Below, in pieces: positions 41,368 to 50,868 of a DNA stretch of 64,000 nucleotides. A model generated the notes under the pieces. That model worked only from the letters and a program-made list of their open reading frames with translations, did not search any database and had not been told where the DNA came from. The position numbers were made by a program, and so were the translations under genes. This DNA is from Micromonospora tulbaghiae (lineage in GTDB: Bacteria > Actinomycetota > Actinomycetes > Mycobacteriales > Micromonosporaceae), in assembly GCF_900091605.1 (NCBI RefSeq), contig NZ_FMCQ01000002.1:558001-622000 (forward strand), written 5' to 3'. Position 1 is the stretch's first letter, and each line of letters starts with the position of its first letter.

Positions 41368-44307
41368 ATGGCCAGCGACGTGGACACGGCACCGCTCGTC
41401 GGCCGTACCGGGACCATGGCGACGCTGCGGTCGGCGCTCTACGACGACCTGCGGCCCGGGCAGACCGGCGCGGTGTTCCTCACCGGAGAGAGCGGGGTGG
41501 GTAAGTCCCGCCTGCTGACCGAGGTCGGCGAGCAACTGCGGCGCAGCGGTGCCCTGGTACTCACCGGCACCTGCCTCGACATCGGAGACGCCTCGCCGTT
41601 GCACCCGGTACGGCAGGCGTTGCGCCGGCTCGACGCCGAGCAGGCGCAGGCGCGCACCGCGTCGGCCATCCGCGGGGTGTTGCAGGTCTTCGACGAGGAG
41701 ACCCCCGGCCCGGACGGCGCCGGGGCGCTGCTGGAACGCGTCGCACAGGGCCTGCACGTGGTGGCCGGCGGACGGCCGCTGGTGCTCGTCCTCGACGATC
41801 TACAGTGGGTCGACCGCAGCACCCGGCAGCTTCTGCTCTACCTGCTGGCCGGGCTCGGCGACCTCCAGCTCTCAGTGCTGGCCGCGATCCGGGCCGAGTC
41901 GCTGCGCGGCGCGCACCCGCTGCGCCGGGTGCTCACCGAGCTGCGCCGGCTGCGCTCGGTGCGGGTGATCGACCTGCTGCCGCTGGACCGGTCCGCCACC
42001 GACGAACTGGCCGCCGCGGTGGTCGGCGCGCCGCTGCCGCCGGAGGCCGCCGACCAGCTCTGGCAGCGCAGCGGCGGCAACCCGTTCGTGGTGGAGGAAC
42101 TGGCCCGCGACCGGCGCGACGGCCGCGACGGCCTCTCCGACACGCTGCGCGAGGTGTTCCTCGACCGGGTCGACGCGCTGCCCCAGCCGGCGCACGCGGT
42201 GGTGCACGCGGTGGCGGTGGGCGTCGAGCCGGTCGACCACTGGCTGCTGGCCCAGGTGGTGCGGCTGCCCGAGGAGGAGCTGCTCGACGCGGTCCGCGAG
42301 GCGGTCGCGCACCGCCTGCTTGTCGGCGCGGACGACGGCTACCGGCTGCGGCACCGGCTGGTCGCCGAGGTCCTGGCCCACGAGCTGCTGCCCGCCGAGC
42401 GGGCCGCGCTGCACCGCCGCTACGCGGAGGCGCTCACCGCCGTACCGGCCGAGCTGCACCAGGCCCGGCTGGCCCACCACTGGCGGCACGCGGGCGAGCC
42501 GGCGCGGGCGCTGCCCGCCGCGATGGCCGCCGCCCGCGAGGCGGAACGGCTGCACGGATACGCCGAGGCGCACCGCCACTGGTCCGCCGCGCTGACCCTG
42601 GCCACCGAGCCGGCCGCCGTCCTGCCCGACGGGGCACGGCCCGAGCCGGTCGAGGTGGACCGGGCCGAGCTGCTCAGCCACGCCGCCGAGGCCGCGCACC
42701 ACAGCGGTGAGCACGCCCGCGCCCTGACGCTGCTGGAGGAGCTGGCCGACGACCCGTCCGGGCCGCCGGTCTGCGCGCTGCGCATCCGCCGGGCCCGCTA
42801 CCTGGCCGCGGCCGGCCGGTCGGCTCCCGCCGAGCAGGAGTACCGGCGGGTGCTGGACTCGCCCGACTGCACGCCGCGGGAGCGGTGCACCGCCGCCGCC
42901 CGGCTGGCCGAGCTGCTGCTGCACCTGGGCCGCTACGCCGAGGCCGGCGACCAGGCCCGGGAGGCCCTCGCGCTCGCCGCCGACGTTCCCGGCACCATCT
43001 CCGAGGTGGTGATGGCCAGCGCCGCGCTCGGGTTCAGCGAGGCGTTCCTGGAGGATCCGGCCGCCGGGCTGGCGGTGATGCGCCAGGCGCTGGACACCGC
43101 CGAGCGGTCCGGCCGGCCGGAGGACGTGGCCTGCGCGTACCTGCACCTGGCCGAGCTGCTCACCGGGCCGCTGAACATCCTCGAGGAGGGGGTGGTGGTG
43201 GCCCGCCGGGGCGCCGACCGGGTCGCCGAGCTGGGGCTCGGCCGCACCTGGGAGACCCGGCTGCTGGCGGTGGCGACGAACGGGCTGTTCCGGGTGGGGC
43301 AGTGGGCCGAGGCGGAGAAGGTCGTCGCCGCCGCGCTGCGGCACCGCCCGTCCGGGGCCGACGCGGTCGAGCTGCTGCTGGCCCGGTGCCGGCTCTCCGT
43401 CGGGTACGGCGACGTCGAGGCGTCCGACCGCGACCTGGAGGCGGTCGCGACGGTGCTGGCCGGCGGCGGCGCCCGGCACGTGCTGCCGATGCTGATCCTG
43501 CGGGCCGGTCTGGCCATGTGGCAGGGCCGGCACGACGTGGCCCGGCAGGCGGTGCAGCGGGGCCTGACCGAGAGCCGCTCCGACGACGTGATCGTGCTGG
43601 CCACGCTGGCCTGGCACGGGCTGCGCGCGGAGGCCGAGGCGGCGGCCAGCCGCACGATCGAGGTGGACCCGAACGCGGTACGCCGGCTGCGCGAGGTGGT
43701 CGACCGGGTGACCGGCAAGAGCGCCAAGGCGGGCGCACCGGTGCGCTACGTCGCCGAGGGGTTCCTCGCGCTCTGCGACGCCGAGCTGAGCCGGCTCGAC
43801 GACGGCCGCGGCGACCCCGCGCTCTGGGAGCGCTCCGCGCTCGAGTGGGACCGGCGCAACCACCCCTACCCGGCCGCGTACTCCCGGTTGCGGCAGGCCG
43901 AGGCGCTTCTGGCCCGCCGCAGCCGGGTGGCCACCGCGGGCAAGCTGCTGCACCGGGCGCACGCGATGGCCCAGTCGCTCGGCGCGGTGCCGCTGACCGC
44001 GGAGATCCGTACCATCGCCTCGCGGGCCCGGGTGACCCTGGACGCCGCGCCGGACCCGGCGCCGGTGCCCCGGCAGCGGGCGGCGGCGCCCGCCGGGCCG
44101 GCGGTGGACGAGCTGGCGACGCTCACCGCGCGGGAGCGGGAGGTGCTCGCCGCCGTCGCGGAGGGGCTGACCAACCGGGAGATCGGCCAACGGCTGTTCA
44201 TCAGCGAGCGGACCATCGGCGTCCACGTCTCGCACATCTTCGACAAGCTCCAGGTACGCACCCGGGTGCAGGCCAGCGCCATCTTCCTGCGCAACGGCGC
44301 CGAGTAG
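41368..44307 (+). CDS. LuxR-family regulator with N-terminal AAA ATPase (LAL type)
   Basis: A protein of 979 residues, typical of the large ATP-binding LuxR regulators of actinomycetes. Walker A is FLTGESGVGKSRLL at about residues 38-51, Walker B LVLVLDDLQWVDRS at about 140. A long TPR-like region fills the middle, and the LuxR helix-turn-helix ends the protein (LTAREREVLAAVAEGLTNREIGQRLFISERTIGVHVSHIFDKL). ATG at 41368 is taken because the ATPase domain starts close after it. The target genes are unknown. The 9-mer ACGACGTAT flanks it on both sides. Confidence 0.92.
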   Translation: MASDVDTAPLVGRTGTMATLRSALYDDLRPGQTGAVFLTGESGVGKSRLLTEVGEQLRRSGALVLTGTCLDIGDASPLHPVRQALRRLDAEQAQARTASAIRGVLQVFDEETPGPDGAGALLERVAQGLHVVAGGRPLVLVLDDLQWVDRSTRQLLLYLLAGLGDLQLSVLAAIRAESLRGAHPLRRVLTELRRLRSVRVIDLLPLDRSATDELAAAVVGAPLPPEAADQLWQRSGGNPFVVEELARDRRDGRDGLSDTLREVFLDRVDALPQPAHAVVHAVAVGVEPVDHWLLAQVVRLPEEELLDAVREAVAHRLLVGADDGYRLRHRLVAEVLAHELLPAERAALHRRYAEALTAVPAELHQARLAHHWRHAGEPARALPAAMAAAREAERLHGYAEAHRHWSAALTLATEPAAVLPDGARPEPVEVDRAELLSHAAEAAHHSGEHARALTLLEELADDPSGPPVCALRIRRARYLAAAGRSAPAEQEYRRVLDSPDCTPRERCTAAARLAELLLHLGRYAEAGDQAREALALAADVPGTISEVVMASAALGFSEAFLEDPAAGLAVMRQALDTAERSGRPEDVACAYLHLAELLTGPLNILEEGVVVARRGADRVAELGLGRTWETRLLAVATNGLFRVGQWAEAEKVVAAALRHRPSGADAVELLLARCRLSVGYGDVEASDRDLEAVATVLAGGGARHVLPMLILRAGLAMWQGRHDVARQAVQRGLTESRSDDVIVLATLAWHGLRAEAEAAASRTIEVDPNAVRRLREVVDRVTGKSAKAGAPVRYVAEGFLALCDAELSRLDDGRGDPALWERSALEWDRRNHPYPAAYSRLRQAEALLARRSRVATAGKLLHRAHAMAQSLGAVPLTAEIRTIASRARVTLDAAPDPAPVPRQRAAAPAGPAVDELATLTAREREVLAAVAEGLTNREIGQRLFISERTIGVHVSHIFDKLQVRTRVQASAIFLRNGAE

Positions 44308-44422
44308 GCGTACGCCGGCAATACGTCGTTCGACGGATCCGCGGTGTGGACGGCGGCTGGCAGGCTGTCCCGCGGAACAGGGGTGGTGGCGTCGTGGGGG
44401 CGCCGGCCGTTGTGGAGGAGAG

Positions 44423-45193
44423 ATGACCGAACCGGTCTGGGGGCCTGTGCACCAGGACATCGTCGGGTTGCTGGCCGACCACCCCGCCGACGTGCCGGCG
44501 GTCGTGGACCATCTGACCAAGCTCCAGGACATGCTGGTCCGGCTGCCGCCGCTGGAGGAGAGCTGCCCGCTCGCCGACTTCAACAAGCTCTACCTGGTCA
44601 TCACCAGCACGGTGCTCGACGGCCTGTACGACGACCGGTTCTGCGACCCGGCGTTCCTGGCGCGGCTGGACGTGGAGTTCGCGGCCCGCTACTTCGAGGC
44701 GCTGCGGTTCTGGACCGACTCCAGCCCGAACACCCCGAAGGCGTGGTCGTGCCTGTTCAAGCGGATGCGCGGCCCGGACGCCCGGCCGCTGCCGTCGGCC
44801 GCCGCGGGCGTCAACGCGCACATCAACTACGACCTGCCGTTCGCGCTGGTGACCACGTTCGACAGCCTGGAGTCCGAGCCGATCGACGGCAGCGACCAGC
44901 ACCGCGACTATCTGGAGATCAACAAGATCTTCGCCGAACGGATCCCGGTGCTGCGCCGCGGCTACCTGGACAACTGGCAACTCATGATCGACATGGTGAA
45001 CGGCGACATCGACGACTGGTACCAGGGCGAACTGGTGGAGTACACCCGGAACGTGGCCTGGCGCAACGCGCAGAAGATCTGGCGCTGCCGGCACGACCCG
45101 GACGCCCGCGAGTGTGAGCGGACGCGGCTGGACGACAACGCCGCGCTGCTCGGCCGGCTGCTGCTGTCACCCCTCGGGGCGTTCCTGCAGTAG
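44423..45193 (+). CDS. DUF5995 family protein
   Basis: A protein of 256 residues. The segments DFNKLYLVITSTVLDGLYDDRFCDP, FEALRFW, AAGVNAHINYDLPFALV and WRNAQKIWRCRHD match DUF5995 proteins of actinomycetes. The conserved histidines and NAHINYDL suggest a helical metal- or ligand-binding fold, but no function is known. GGAGAG precedes the ATG. It follows the LuxR-type regulator by 115 bases and ends at a strong terminator. Confidence 0.85.
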   Translation: MTEPVWGPVHQDIVGLLADHPADVPAVVDHLTKLQDMLVRLPPLEESCPLADFNKLYLVITSTVLDGLYDDRFCDPAFLARLDVEFAARYFEALRFWTDSSPNTPKAWSCLFKRMRGPDARPLPSAAAGVNAHINYDLPFALVTTFDSLESEPIDGSDQHRDYLEINKIFAERIPVLRRGYLDNWQLMIDMVNGDIDDWYQGELVEYTRNVAWRNAQKIWRCRHDPDARECERTRLDDNAALLGRLLLSPLGAFLQ

Positions 45194-45206
45194 CCGGGAC
45201 GGGGGG

Positions 45207-45243
45207 TTCCCGCGTCCCGCCGTCCGGGCGCGGGACGCGGGAA
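45207..45243. terminator. strong hairpin terminator
   Basis: A perfect 14-bp stem (TTCCCGCGTCCCGC and its complement at 45230-45243) with a nine-base loop lies 13 bases after the DUF5995 stop. No U-tract follows, as usual for actinomycetes. Confidence 0.85.
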
Positions 45244-45289
45244 CGCCGCCCGCGGGTGTCGAGCCCGCCGCACCGGGTACGTCGCCGCC

Positions 45290-45727
45290 GTGCCGCGAGA
45301 CGAACCGGCCGGCCCCGGGGCGCCCCCGCCGGGCCCGGTCCGCCGCTTCCCGTTCCGCTTCGACCCGGCGTTCCGGCTGCCGCTGGCGCTGCTCGGCGTA
45401 CGGCCCGCCACGGCCTGGCTCGACTGGGGCCCGGACGCGCTCGTCGTCCGGTTCGGCCCGTGGCTGCTGCGCACCACACCGGACAACGTGACCGGGGCCG
45501 AGCTGAGCGGACCGTACCGCTGGTGGCGGGCGATCGGACCGCACCTGTCGGCGGCCGACGGCGGGGTGACCTTCGGCGCCAGCGTGGCCGGCGGGGTCTG
45601 CCTGCGCTTCGCCGAGCCGGTGCCAGGGCTGGCCCCCGGCTCGTGGCCGCGGCACCCGGCGGTCACCGTGACCGTGGCCGACCCGGCGGCGGTGCGTGAC
45701 GCGCTGGCCCGCGGACCGGATCTTTGA
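45290..45727 (+). CDS. conserved hypothetical protein
   Basis: A protein of 145 residues. FPFRFDPAFRLPLALLGVRPATAWLDWGPDALVVRFGPWLLRT and GPYRWWRAIGPHLS suggest a small beta-rich protein seen widely in actinomycetes, sometimes annotated as a membrane-associated or PH-like protein. No function is known. GTG at 45290 is the first start; no clear Shine-Dalgarno is visible. The next gene, a permease, lies 63 bases downstream. Confidence 0.7.
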   Translation: MPRDEPAGPGAPPPGPVRRFPFRFDPAFRLPLALLGVRPATAWLDWGPDALVVRFGPWLLRTTPDNVTGAELSGPYRWWRAIGPHLSAADGGVTFGASVAGGVCLRFAEPVPGLAPGSWPRHPAVTVTVADPAAVRDALARGPDL

Positions 45728-45790
45728 CCGGTTCGGCCGGGTCGTGCCCGGGGCAACCCCTACCGTCTTCATAGGGACGAAGGGGAGCAG

Positions 45791-47884
45791 ATGGGGCAGG
45801 CGGGGGACGCGGAACAGCCCAGGCGTTCGCGGGAGCGGCGCCGGGAGGCGCACGCGGCCGCGGCGGCCCGGGCCGGCCGGCACGGCGACCACGGCGAGCG
45901 GTCCGGTCGTGCCGCTCCGGAGCTGCCGGAACGGGTGGCGGCCCCGACGCGGCCGTCGCCGCCGGCGGGCCGGCTGCACCGGTGGTTGTTCGCGCACCGG
46001 GTCGAGCCGGTCGGCCCGGAGGTCCGCGAGCACCAGACCCGGTCCCACCCGTGGTGGCAGGTGATGTGCCTGACCGGCGTCGACTACTTCTCCACGCTGT
46101 CCTACCTGCCCGGCATCGCCGCCGTGGCGGCCGGCGCGCTCAGCCCGCTGGCCACGCTGCTGATCGTGGCGCTCACCCTGCTCGGGATGCTGCCGATGTA
46201 CCGCCGGGTGGCGCGGGAGAGCCCGCACGGGCAGGGCTCGGTGGCCATGCTGGAGCGGCTGCTGCCGTTCTGGCGCGGCAAGGTCTTCGTGCTGGTGCTG
46301 CTCGGCTTCGTCGCCACCTCGTGGATCATCACGATCACGCTCTCCGCCGCCGACGCCAGTGTGCACCTGCTGGAGAATCCGGTGCTGCCCGCGTCGTTCC
46401 CGCACGGCGACACCGCGGCGGTGCTGGTCACCGTGGCTCTGCTGCTCGTGCTCGGCGGCGTGTTCCTGCTCGGGTTCAGCGAGGCCGTGCAGGTCGCCAT
46501 CCCGCTGGTGGCGGTGTTCCTCGCGTTGAACGCGGTGGTGGTGGTCGCCGGGGTGGCCGAGGTCGTCGCCGACCCGGGGCTGCTCGGTGACTGGACCGGC
46601 CGGCTGGCCGACGCCGGCGGGCCCGGCGACGTCCTGGCCACCAGCGTGCTCGCGTTCCCGCTGCTGGTGCTCGGCCTGTCCGGGTTCGAGACCGGGGTGA
46701 GCATGATGCCGCTGGTGCGCGGCGACGGCGAGGACGTGCAGCGGCGGCTGGACGCCCGGATCCGCAACACCCGCCGGCTGCTCACCGCCGCCGCGTTGAT
46801 CATGTCGGTCTACCTGATCGCCACCACGTTCGTGACCACGGTGCTGATCCCGCCCGAGGCGTTCGACCCCGGCGGGCCGGCCAACGGCCGGGCGCTGGCG
46901 TTCCTCGCCCACGAGCACCTCGGCGAGGCGTTCGGCACCGTCTACGACATCAGCAGCGTGCTCATCCTCTGGTTCGCCGGCGCGTCGGCGATGGCCGGGC
47001 TGATCAACATCGTGCCCCGCTACCTGCCGTCGTACGGCATGGCGCCGGAGTGGGGGCGGGCGGTGCGTCCCGTGGTGCTGGTCTACACCGCGATCAGCAT
47101 CGCCATCACGATCGCCTTCTCCGCCGACGTGAACGCCCAGGCCGGCGCGTACGCCACGGGCATCCTCGCGATGATGGTCTCCGGCGCGATAGCGGTGACC
47201 ATCGCGGCGCTGCGCGCCCGCAGCCGCGCCGCCGCCGGGTTCGCGCTGCTCACCGCCGTGCTGCTGTACGCGCTGGCGGAGAACGTGGTGGAGAAGCCGG
47301 ACGGCATCACCATCTCCGGGTTCTTCATCGCCGGGATCGTCGCGGTGTCGCTGATCTCCCGGGTCACCCGGACCACCGAGCTGCGCGCCGAGCGGATCGA
47401 GTTCGACGAGGCGGCCCGCCGCTTCGTGGACGAATCCGTGGCCCGGGACGGGCGGCTGCACCTGATCGCCAACAAGCGGCAGCGCGGTTCGGTCAAGGAG
47501 TACCGGGTCAAGGAGCGGGCGCAACGGTCGATGAACCCGGTGCCCGGCGCCGCCGACGTGCTGTTCCTGGAGATCGACGTGAGCGACCCGTCCCAGTTCA
47601 GCCAGGTGCTGCGGGTGCACGGGGTGGAGTCCGGCGGATACCGGATCCTGCGCGCGAGCAGCCCCGCCGCGCCGAACGCGATTGCCGCGATCCTGCTGGC
47701 GTTGCGCGACGCGACGGGCGTCCGCCCGCACTGCCACTTCGAGTGGTCGGAGGGGAACCCGATCGCGCACCTGCTGCGCTACCTCATCCTCGGCCGGGGT
47801 GACACCCCGCCCGTGGTGCGGGAGATCATCCGCAAGTCCGAGCCGGACCCGACCCGCCGCCCGGGCATCCACGTCGGCGGCTGA
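45791..47884 (+). CDS. APC-superfamily permease with C-terminal cytoplasmic domain
   Basis: A protein of 697 residues. The first 95 are basic and cytoplasmic. About twelve membrane segments follow from [41 protein letters not shown] is the typical transmembrane 6 region of the family. The last 180 residues are soluble. It resembles the APC-family amino acid or potassium permeases of actinomycetes with a long tail. GGGGAG precedes ATG 45791. The substrate is not determined. Confidence 0.82.
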   Translation: MGQAGDAEQPRRSRERRREAHAAAAARAGRHGDHGERSGRAAPELPERVAAPTRPSPPAGRLHRWLFAHRVEPVGPEVREHQTRSHPWWQVMCLTGVDYFSTLSYLPGIAAVAAGALSPLATLLIVALTLLGMLPMYRRVARESPHGQGSVAMLERLLPFWRGKVFVLVLLGFVATSWIITITLSAADASVHLLENPVLPASFPHGDTAAVLVTVALLLVLGGVFLLGFSEAVQVAIPLVAVFLALNAVVVVAGVAEVVADPGLLGDWTGRLADAGGPGDVLATSVLAFPLLVLGLSGFETGVSMMPLVRGDGEDVQRRLDARIRNTRRLLTAAALIMSVYLIATTFVTTVLIPPEAFDPGGPANGRALAFLAHEHLGEAFGTVYDISSVLILWFAGASAMAGLINIVPRYLPSYGMAPEWGRAVRPVVLVYTAISIAITIAFSADVNAQAGAYATGILAMMVSGAIAVTIAALRARSRAAAGFALLTAVLLYALAENVVEKPDGITISGFFIAGIVAVSLISRVTRTTELRAERIEFDEAARRFVDESVARDGRLHLIANKRQRGSVKEYRVKERAQRSMNPVPGAADVLFLEIDVSDPSQFSQVLRVHGVESGGYRILRASSPAAPNAIAAILLALRDATGVRPHCHFEWSEGNPIAHLLRYLILGRGDTPPVVREIIRKSEPDPTRRPGIHVGG

Positions 47885-47945
47885 GGTCCGAGGGCCGGCC
47901 AGCACGGGGACCGGCTGAGCGCGAGGGCCGGCCGGGCACGGGGGA

Positions 47946-48905
47946 CTAGCCGAGCGCGCGGACCCGGGCGAGCAGGTCGCGGGCGCAGAAGTCCAGGAAG
48001 CCGTCCGGGTCCGGCCCGGCGTTCTGCAGCACGATGTGGTCGAAGCCGGCCTCGACGTACGTCCGCGCCTTCTCCACGTGCGGCGCGGCGTCGGGGCCGA
48101 CGGAGAACTGCTGCCGGATGTGGTGGTCCTCGACCCAGGCGGTGGCGGCGTCGAAGTTCACCGGGTTGGGCAGCTCGCTCATCACCTTCCAGCCGGTGAT
48201 CGCCCAGCGGCTGGTCTCCTTCGCCGCGCGTACCGCCGACTCCTCGTCGGCGGCCCAGGCCATCGGCACCTCGGCGTAGCGCGGGCCCCCGCCGCCGGCG
48301 TTGCGGTACTGGTCGACGATCGACGACTTCGGCTCGGTGGCGAACAGGCCGGTGCCCAGCTCGGCCGCCAGGCCGGCCGACTCCCGGCCGCTGGCGGCCA
48401 CGGCGATCACCGGCGGCTGGTCGGGAAGGTCCCAGACCCGGGCGTCCTCCAGCTTCAGGTGCCGGCCGTCGTACGAGCGGTATCCGCCCTGCCAGAGCAG
48501 CCGGATGATCTCCAGCGCCTCGCGCAGCCGTTCGTGCCGCCCCCGCACACTGGGGAACCCCTGCCCGACGACGTGTTCGTTGAGCCGCTCGCCGGCGCCC
48601 ACCCCGAGCGTGAACCGCCCGTCGGAGATCAGCGCCATGGTGGCGGCGGCCTGCGCGACGATCGCCGGGTGGTAGCGGACCGACGGGCAGGTGACGCCGG
48701 TGGCGAGGCCGAGGGTGGTGGTGCGGGCGGCGATTGCGCCGAGCGCGCTCCAGGTGAAGCAGGAGTGGCCCTGCACCTCGAGCCAGGGGTGGTAGTGGTC
48801 GCTCATCTCGACGAAGTCGAAGCCGGCCGCCTCGGCGCGGACCGCCTGGCGGATGAGTTCCTGGGGCCCGAACGCCTCCGAGGCGAGCTTGTAGCCGATC
48901 CGCAT
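47946..48905 (-). CDS. F420-dependent LLM-class oxidoreductase
   Basis: A protein of 319 residues with a TIM-barrel luciferase-like fold. GYKLASEAFGPQELIRQAVRAEAAGFDFVEMSDHYHPW, TGVTCPSVRYHPAIVAQAAATM and LGVGAGERLNEHVVG match the F420-dependent glucose-6-phosphate dehydrogenase-related subfamily (the TIGR03557-like group). The substrate is unknown; the binding of glucose 6-phosphate is not certain. GGAGAACC precedes ATG 48905. The gene is alone and converges with the permease. Confidence 0.88.
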   Translation of the reverse strand: MRIGYKLASEAFGPQELIRQAVRAEAAGFDFVEMSDHYHPWLEVQGHSCFTWSALGAIAARTTTLGLATGVTCPSVRYHPAIVAQAAATMALISDGRFTLGVGAGERLNEHVVGQGFPSVRGRHERLREALEIIRLLWQGGYRSYDGRHLKLEDARVWDLPDQPPVIAVAASGRESAGLAAELGTGLFATEPKSSIVDQYRNAGGGGPRYAEVPMAWAADEESAVRAAKETSRWAITGWKVMSELPNPVNFDAATAWVEDHHIRQQFSVGPDAAPHVEKARTYVEAGFDHIVLQNAGPDPDGFLDFCARDLLARVRALG

Positions 48906-49031
48906 GCCCGGTTCTCCGTTCCGTCGTCGGCGAACCGCTGCCGTTCCCACCGTTTCGGTGGGCAAACCCCGCGAAACCCAGCCTCCTAGGACGGCGCAGC
49001 GGTGGTGACGGGCCGCGCCACGGGCACGAAA

Positions 49032-49062
49032 CGGCCCGCGCTCGCCGGGCGGGCGCGGGCCG
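49032..49062. terminator. hairpin terminator after small membrane protein gene
   Basis: CGGCCCGCGC at 49032-49041 pairs exactly with GCGCGGGCCG at 49053-49062 across an 11-base loop. It lies just after the stop of the leftward small gene. Confidence 0.75.
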
Positions 49063-49085
49063 GGAGGGGAGTACGGGGGTGACGC

Positions 49086-49292
49086 CTACTTCGACGGCTC
49101 GGGGAGCTTGCAGTCCACCTTCGGGTTGGCGCCGATGTAGTTCAGCGGGCCGGCCACGATGGTGACCAGGATGGTGCCCGCCTCCGCGCAGTTGGTTTCG
49201 TCGTTGCCGTAGTAGCCGCGCTGACCCGCGGCGATGGCGCCGATGATGAGCCAGATGACGACCAGGACGCCGACTATCGAGGTGCCGCGCAT
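49086..49292 (-). CDS. small membrane protein, unknown function
   Basis: A protein of 68 residues with one membrane helix (SIVGVLVVIWLIIGAIAAGQ, residues 4-23), followed by a short external part with two cysteines (TNCAEAG, KVDCKLPEP). The start MRGTS has GGAGG at six bases; a longer frame from 49337 lacks this. The family looks like the small, actinobacterial one-helix proteins of unknown function. A hairpin terminates the gene. Confidence 0.75.
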   Translation of the reverse strand: MRGTSIVGVLVVIWLIIGAIAAGQRGYYGNDETNCAEAGTILVTIVAGPLNYIGANPKVDCKLPEPSK

Positions 49293-49400
49293 CAGTTGCC
49301 TCCACTGGGGTTGTGGTGGATTCGAGGTGGAGGCCATGTACCCCGTGCGGGTGATCCGCCAAACGGCGCACCGGTGCCGGCACGGCCGATTCCGATTACC

Positions 49401-50603
49401 TCAGTGCGGTGGCATCGGCTCCTCGGGCGGGCGGCCCCGGCTGCGGCGGTAGTCGGCGAAGGCCACCCCGGCCAGCACCAGCATCGCCCCGGCCGAGGCG
49501 TAGACCGGTGCGAGGAACAACCCGGCCGGCGCGATCGTGAGCAGCGCCAGCACGCCGCCGGGCCGGGACCGCGAGACGCGGCTGAACACCTCGTACTCGA
49601 AGGCGCCCCGGCCGGTCAGGAACAGCGCCGGCCCGCCGAGGATCACCGCCAGCCAGGCCGGCGGCGTGTGGCCGGTCGGTTCCAGCAGGACCAGGTCGAA
49701 GCCCGCCGCGGTGGTCACCACCCCGGCCACCATCAGCAGATGGGTGTACGGCGCGGTGTTGAGGAACCGGCTCGGCTGGGCGGCCCGGGCGATGGCGTGC
49801 GGCAGCAGCTCACCGGACTTGTGCACGTAGATGCGCCAGAGCAGCAGCGTGGTGCCGAACGCGGTGGCGAAGGCGGCCAGGTTCTCCGCCTCGGAGTGGT
49901 GCGCGCTGAACACGGTGCCGGCGACCAGCACGGCGTCGCCGAGCGCGATGATGAAGAACTGCTGGTACCGCTCGGACAGGTGCTCGGCCGTCACGTTGCG
50001 CTGGGATTCCGGCACCGCGCCCAGGCCGGGGACCGGGTACGCCAGCCGGAACCCGAGATAGTCGATGGCCAGGGCGCCGGCCCACAGCCACAGCCGGGCG
50101 GTGCCGTGCACGGCGAGCGCGCCGACCAGCCAGGGCACCGCCGACACGGCGAACCAGACGAAGATGCGCAGGGCCCGGCGATTGCTCTGCGGATGCCGCC
50201 GTACGGCGGGCATGAGGAACAGCCCGCGTCCGAGATGGATCGCCACGTACGTGCCGCCGAACACCAGCCCACGGGAGCCGAACGCCTCCGGGATGGCGGT
50301 GGTCATCAGCAGCGCGCCGAACATCACCGCCACGATCAGCAGCTTGATCTCGGTGCGCTGCGGGTCGTAGATGTCGGTGACCAGCGTGGTGATCGCCCAG
50401 GTCCACCAGATCGCCATCAGCATGACCAGCGACTCGGCGGCCCGTTCCCAGGTCACCGACCCGACCAGGTTGCGCGAGATCAACGCGAGCGCGACCACGT
50501 AGACCAGGTCGAAGAAGAGTTCGAGCAGCGTCACCCGGCGCGGCGCCTCCGGATCGCGGACCGGCGGTCGCCGGCCGGCGGGCTCCGGCGCTGCGGTGGG
50601 CAC
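49401..50603 (-). CDS. low-temperature-requirement protein A (LtrA) family
   Basis: A protein of 400 residues with about ten membrane segments. VTLLELFFDLVYVVALALISRNLV at the N-terminus, IWWTWAITTLVTDIYDPQRTEIKLL and HLSERYQQFFIIALGDAVLVAG are the LtrA family signatures. The name comes from a Listeria cold-growth mutant; the function remains unknown. It ends near the small membrane protein and starts near 50603 in a region with no clear promoter. Confidence 0.9.
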   Translation of the reverse strand: MPTAAPEPAGRRPPVRDPEAPRRVTLLELFFDLVYVVALALISRNLVGSVTWERAAESLVMLMAIWWTWAITTLVTDIYDPQRTEIKLLIVAVMFGALLMTTAIPEAFGSRGLVFGGTYVAIHLGRGLFLMPAVRRHPQSNRRALRIFVWFAVSAVPWLVGALAVHGTARLWLWAGALAIDYLGFRLAYPVPGLGAVPESQRNVTAEHLSERYQQFFIIALGDAVLVAGTVFSAHHSEAENLAAFATAFGTTLLLWRIYVHKSGELLPHAIARAAQPSRFLNTAPYTHLLMVAGVVTTAAGFDLVLLEPTGHTPPAWLAVILGGPALFLTGRGAFEYEVFSRVSRSRPGGVLALLTIAPAGLFLAPVYASAGAMLVLAGVAFADYRRSRGRPPEEPMPPH

Positions 50604-50820
50604 GAGACGCTCCTGCGGGTGGCGGTACGCGCGGCGGGCCGTCCCGGCCCTTCACCGACGGTAGCGACGCCCGTTCCCGTCCGGTCAGCTTTCCGACATA
50701 ACGCTCCTGCCGATCACACTCTGTCGTCGTTCCATGCCGGGTGCGGTGGTTGCCCGCCATCCGAGGGACGGCCGCGCCGGGGGATGCCGCACGTCGCGAA
50801 TCGGCCGCGCGAAACGCGCC

Positions 50821-50852
50821 GGGCCGGTGGCGACCACAGTCACCACCGGCCC
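50821..50852. terminator. hairpin terminator of HhH protein gene
   Basis: GGGCCGGTGG at 50821-50830 pairs exactly with CCACCGGCCC at 50843-50852; wobble pairs extend the stem inward to a four-base loop. It lies 17 bases beyond the stop of the leftward gene. Confidence 0.8.
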
Positions 50853-50868
50853 GGAACGCGGTTGCGGA

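Noticed and set aside
47900..47945. Third copy of the mini-ORF repeat
   Set aside because: Only CTGAGCGCGAG is shared; the remaining sequence and the reading frame do not match.
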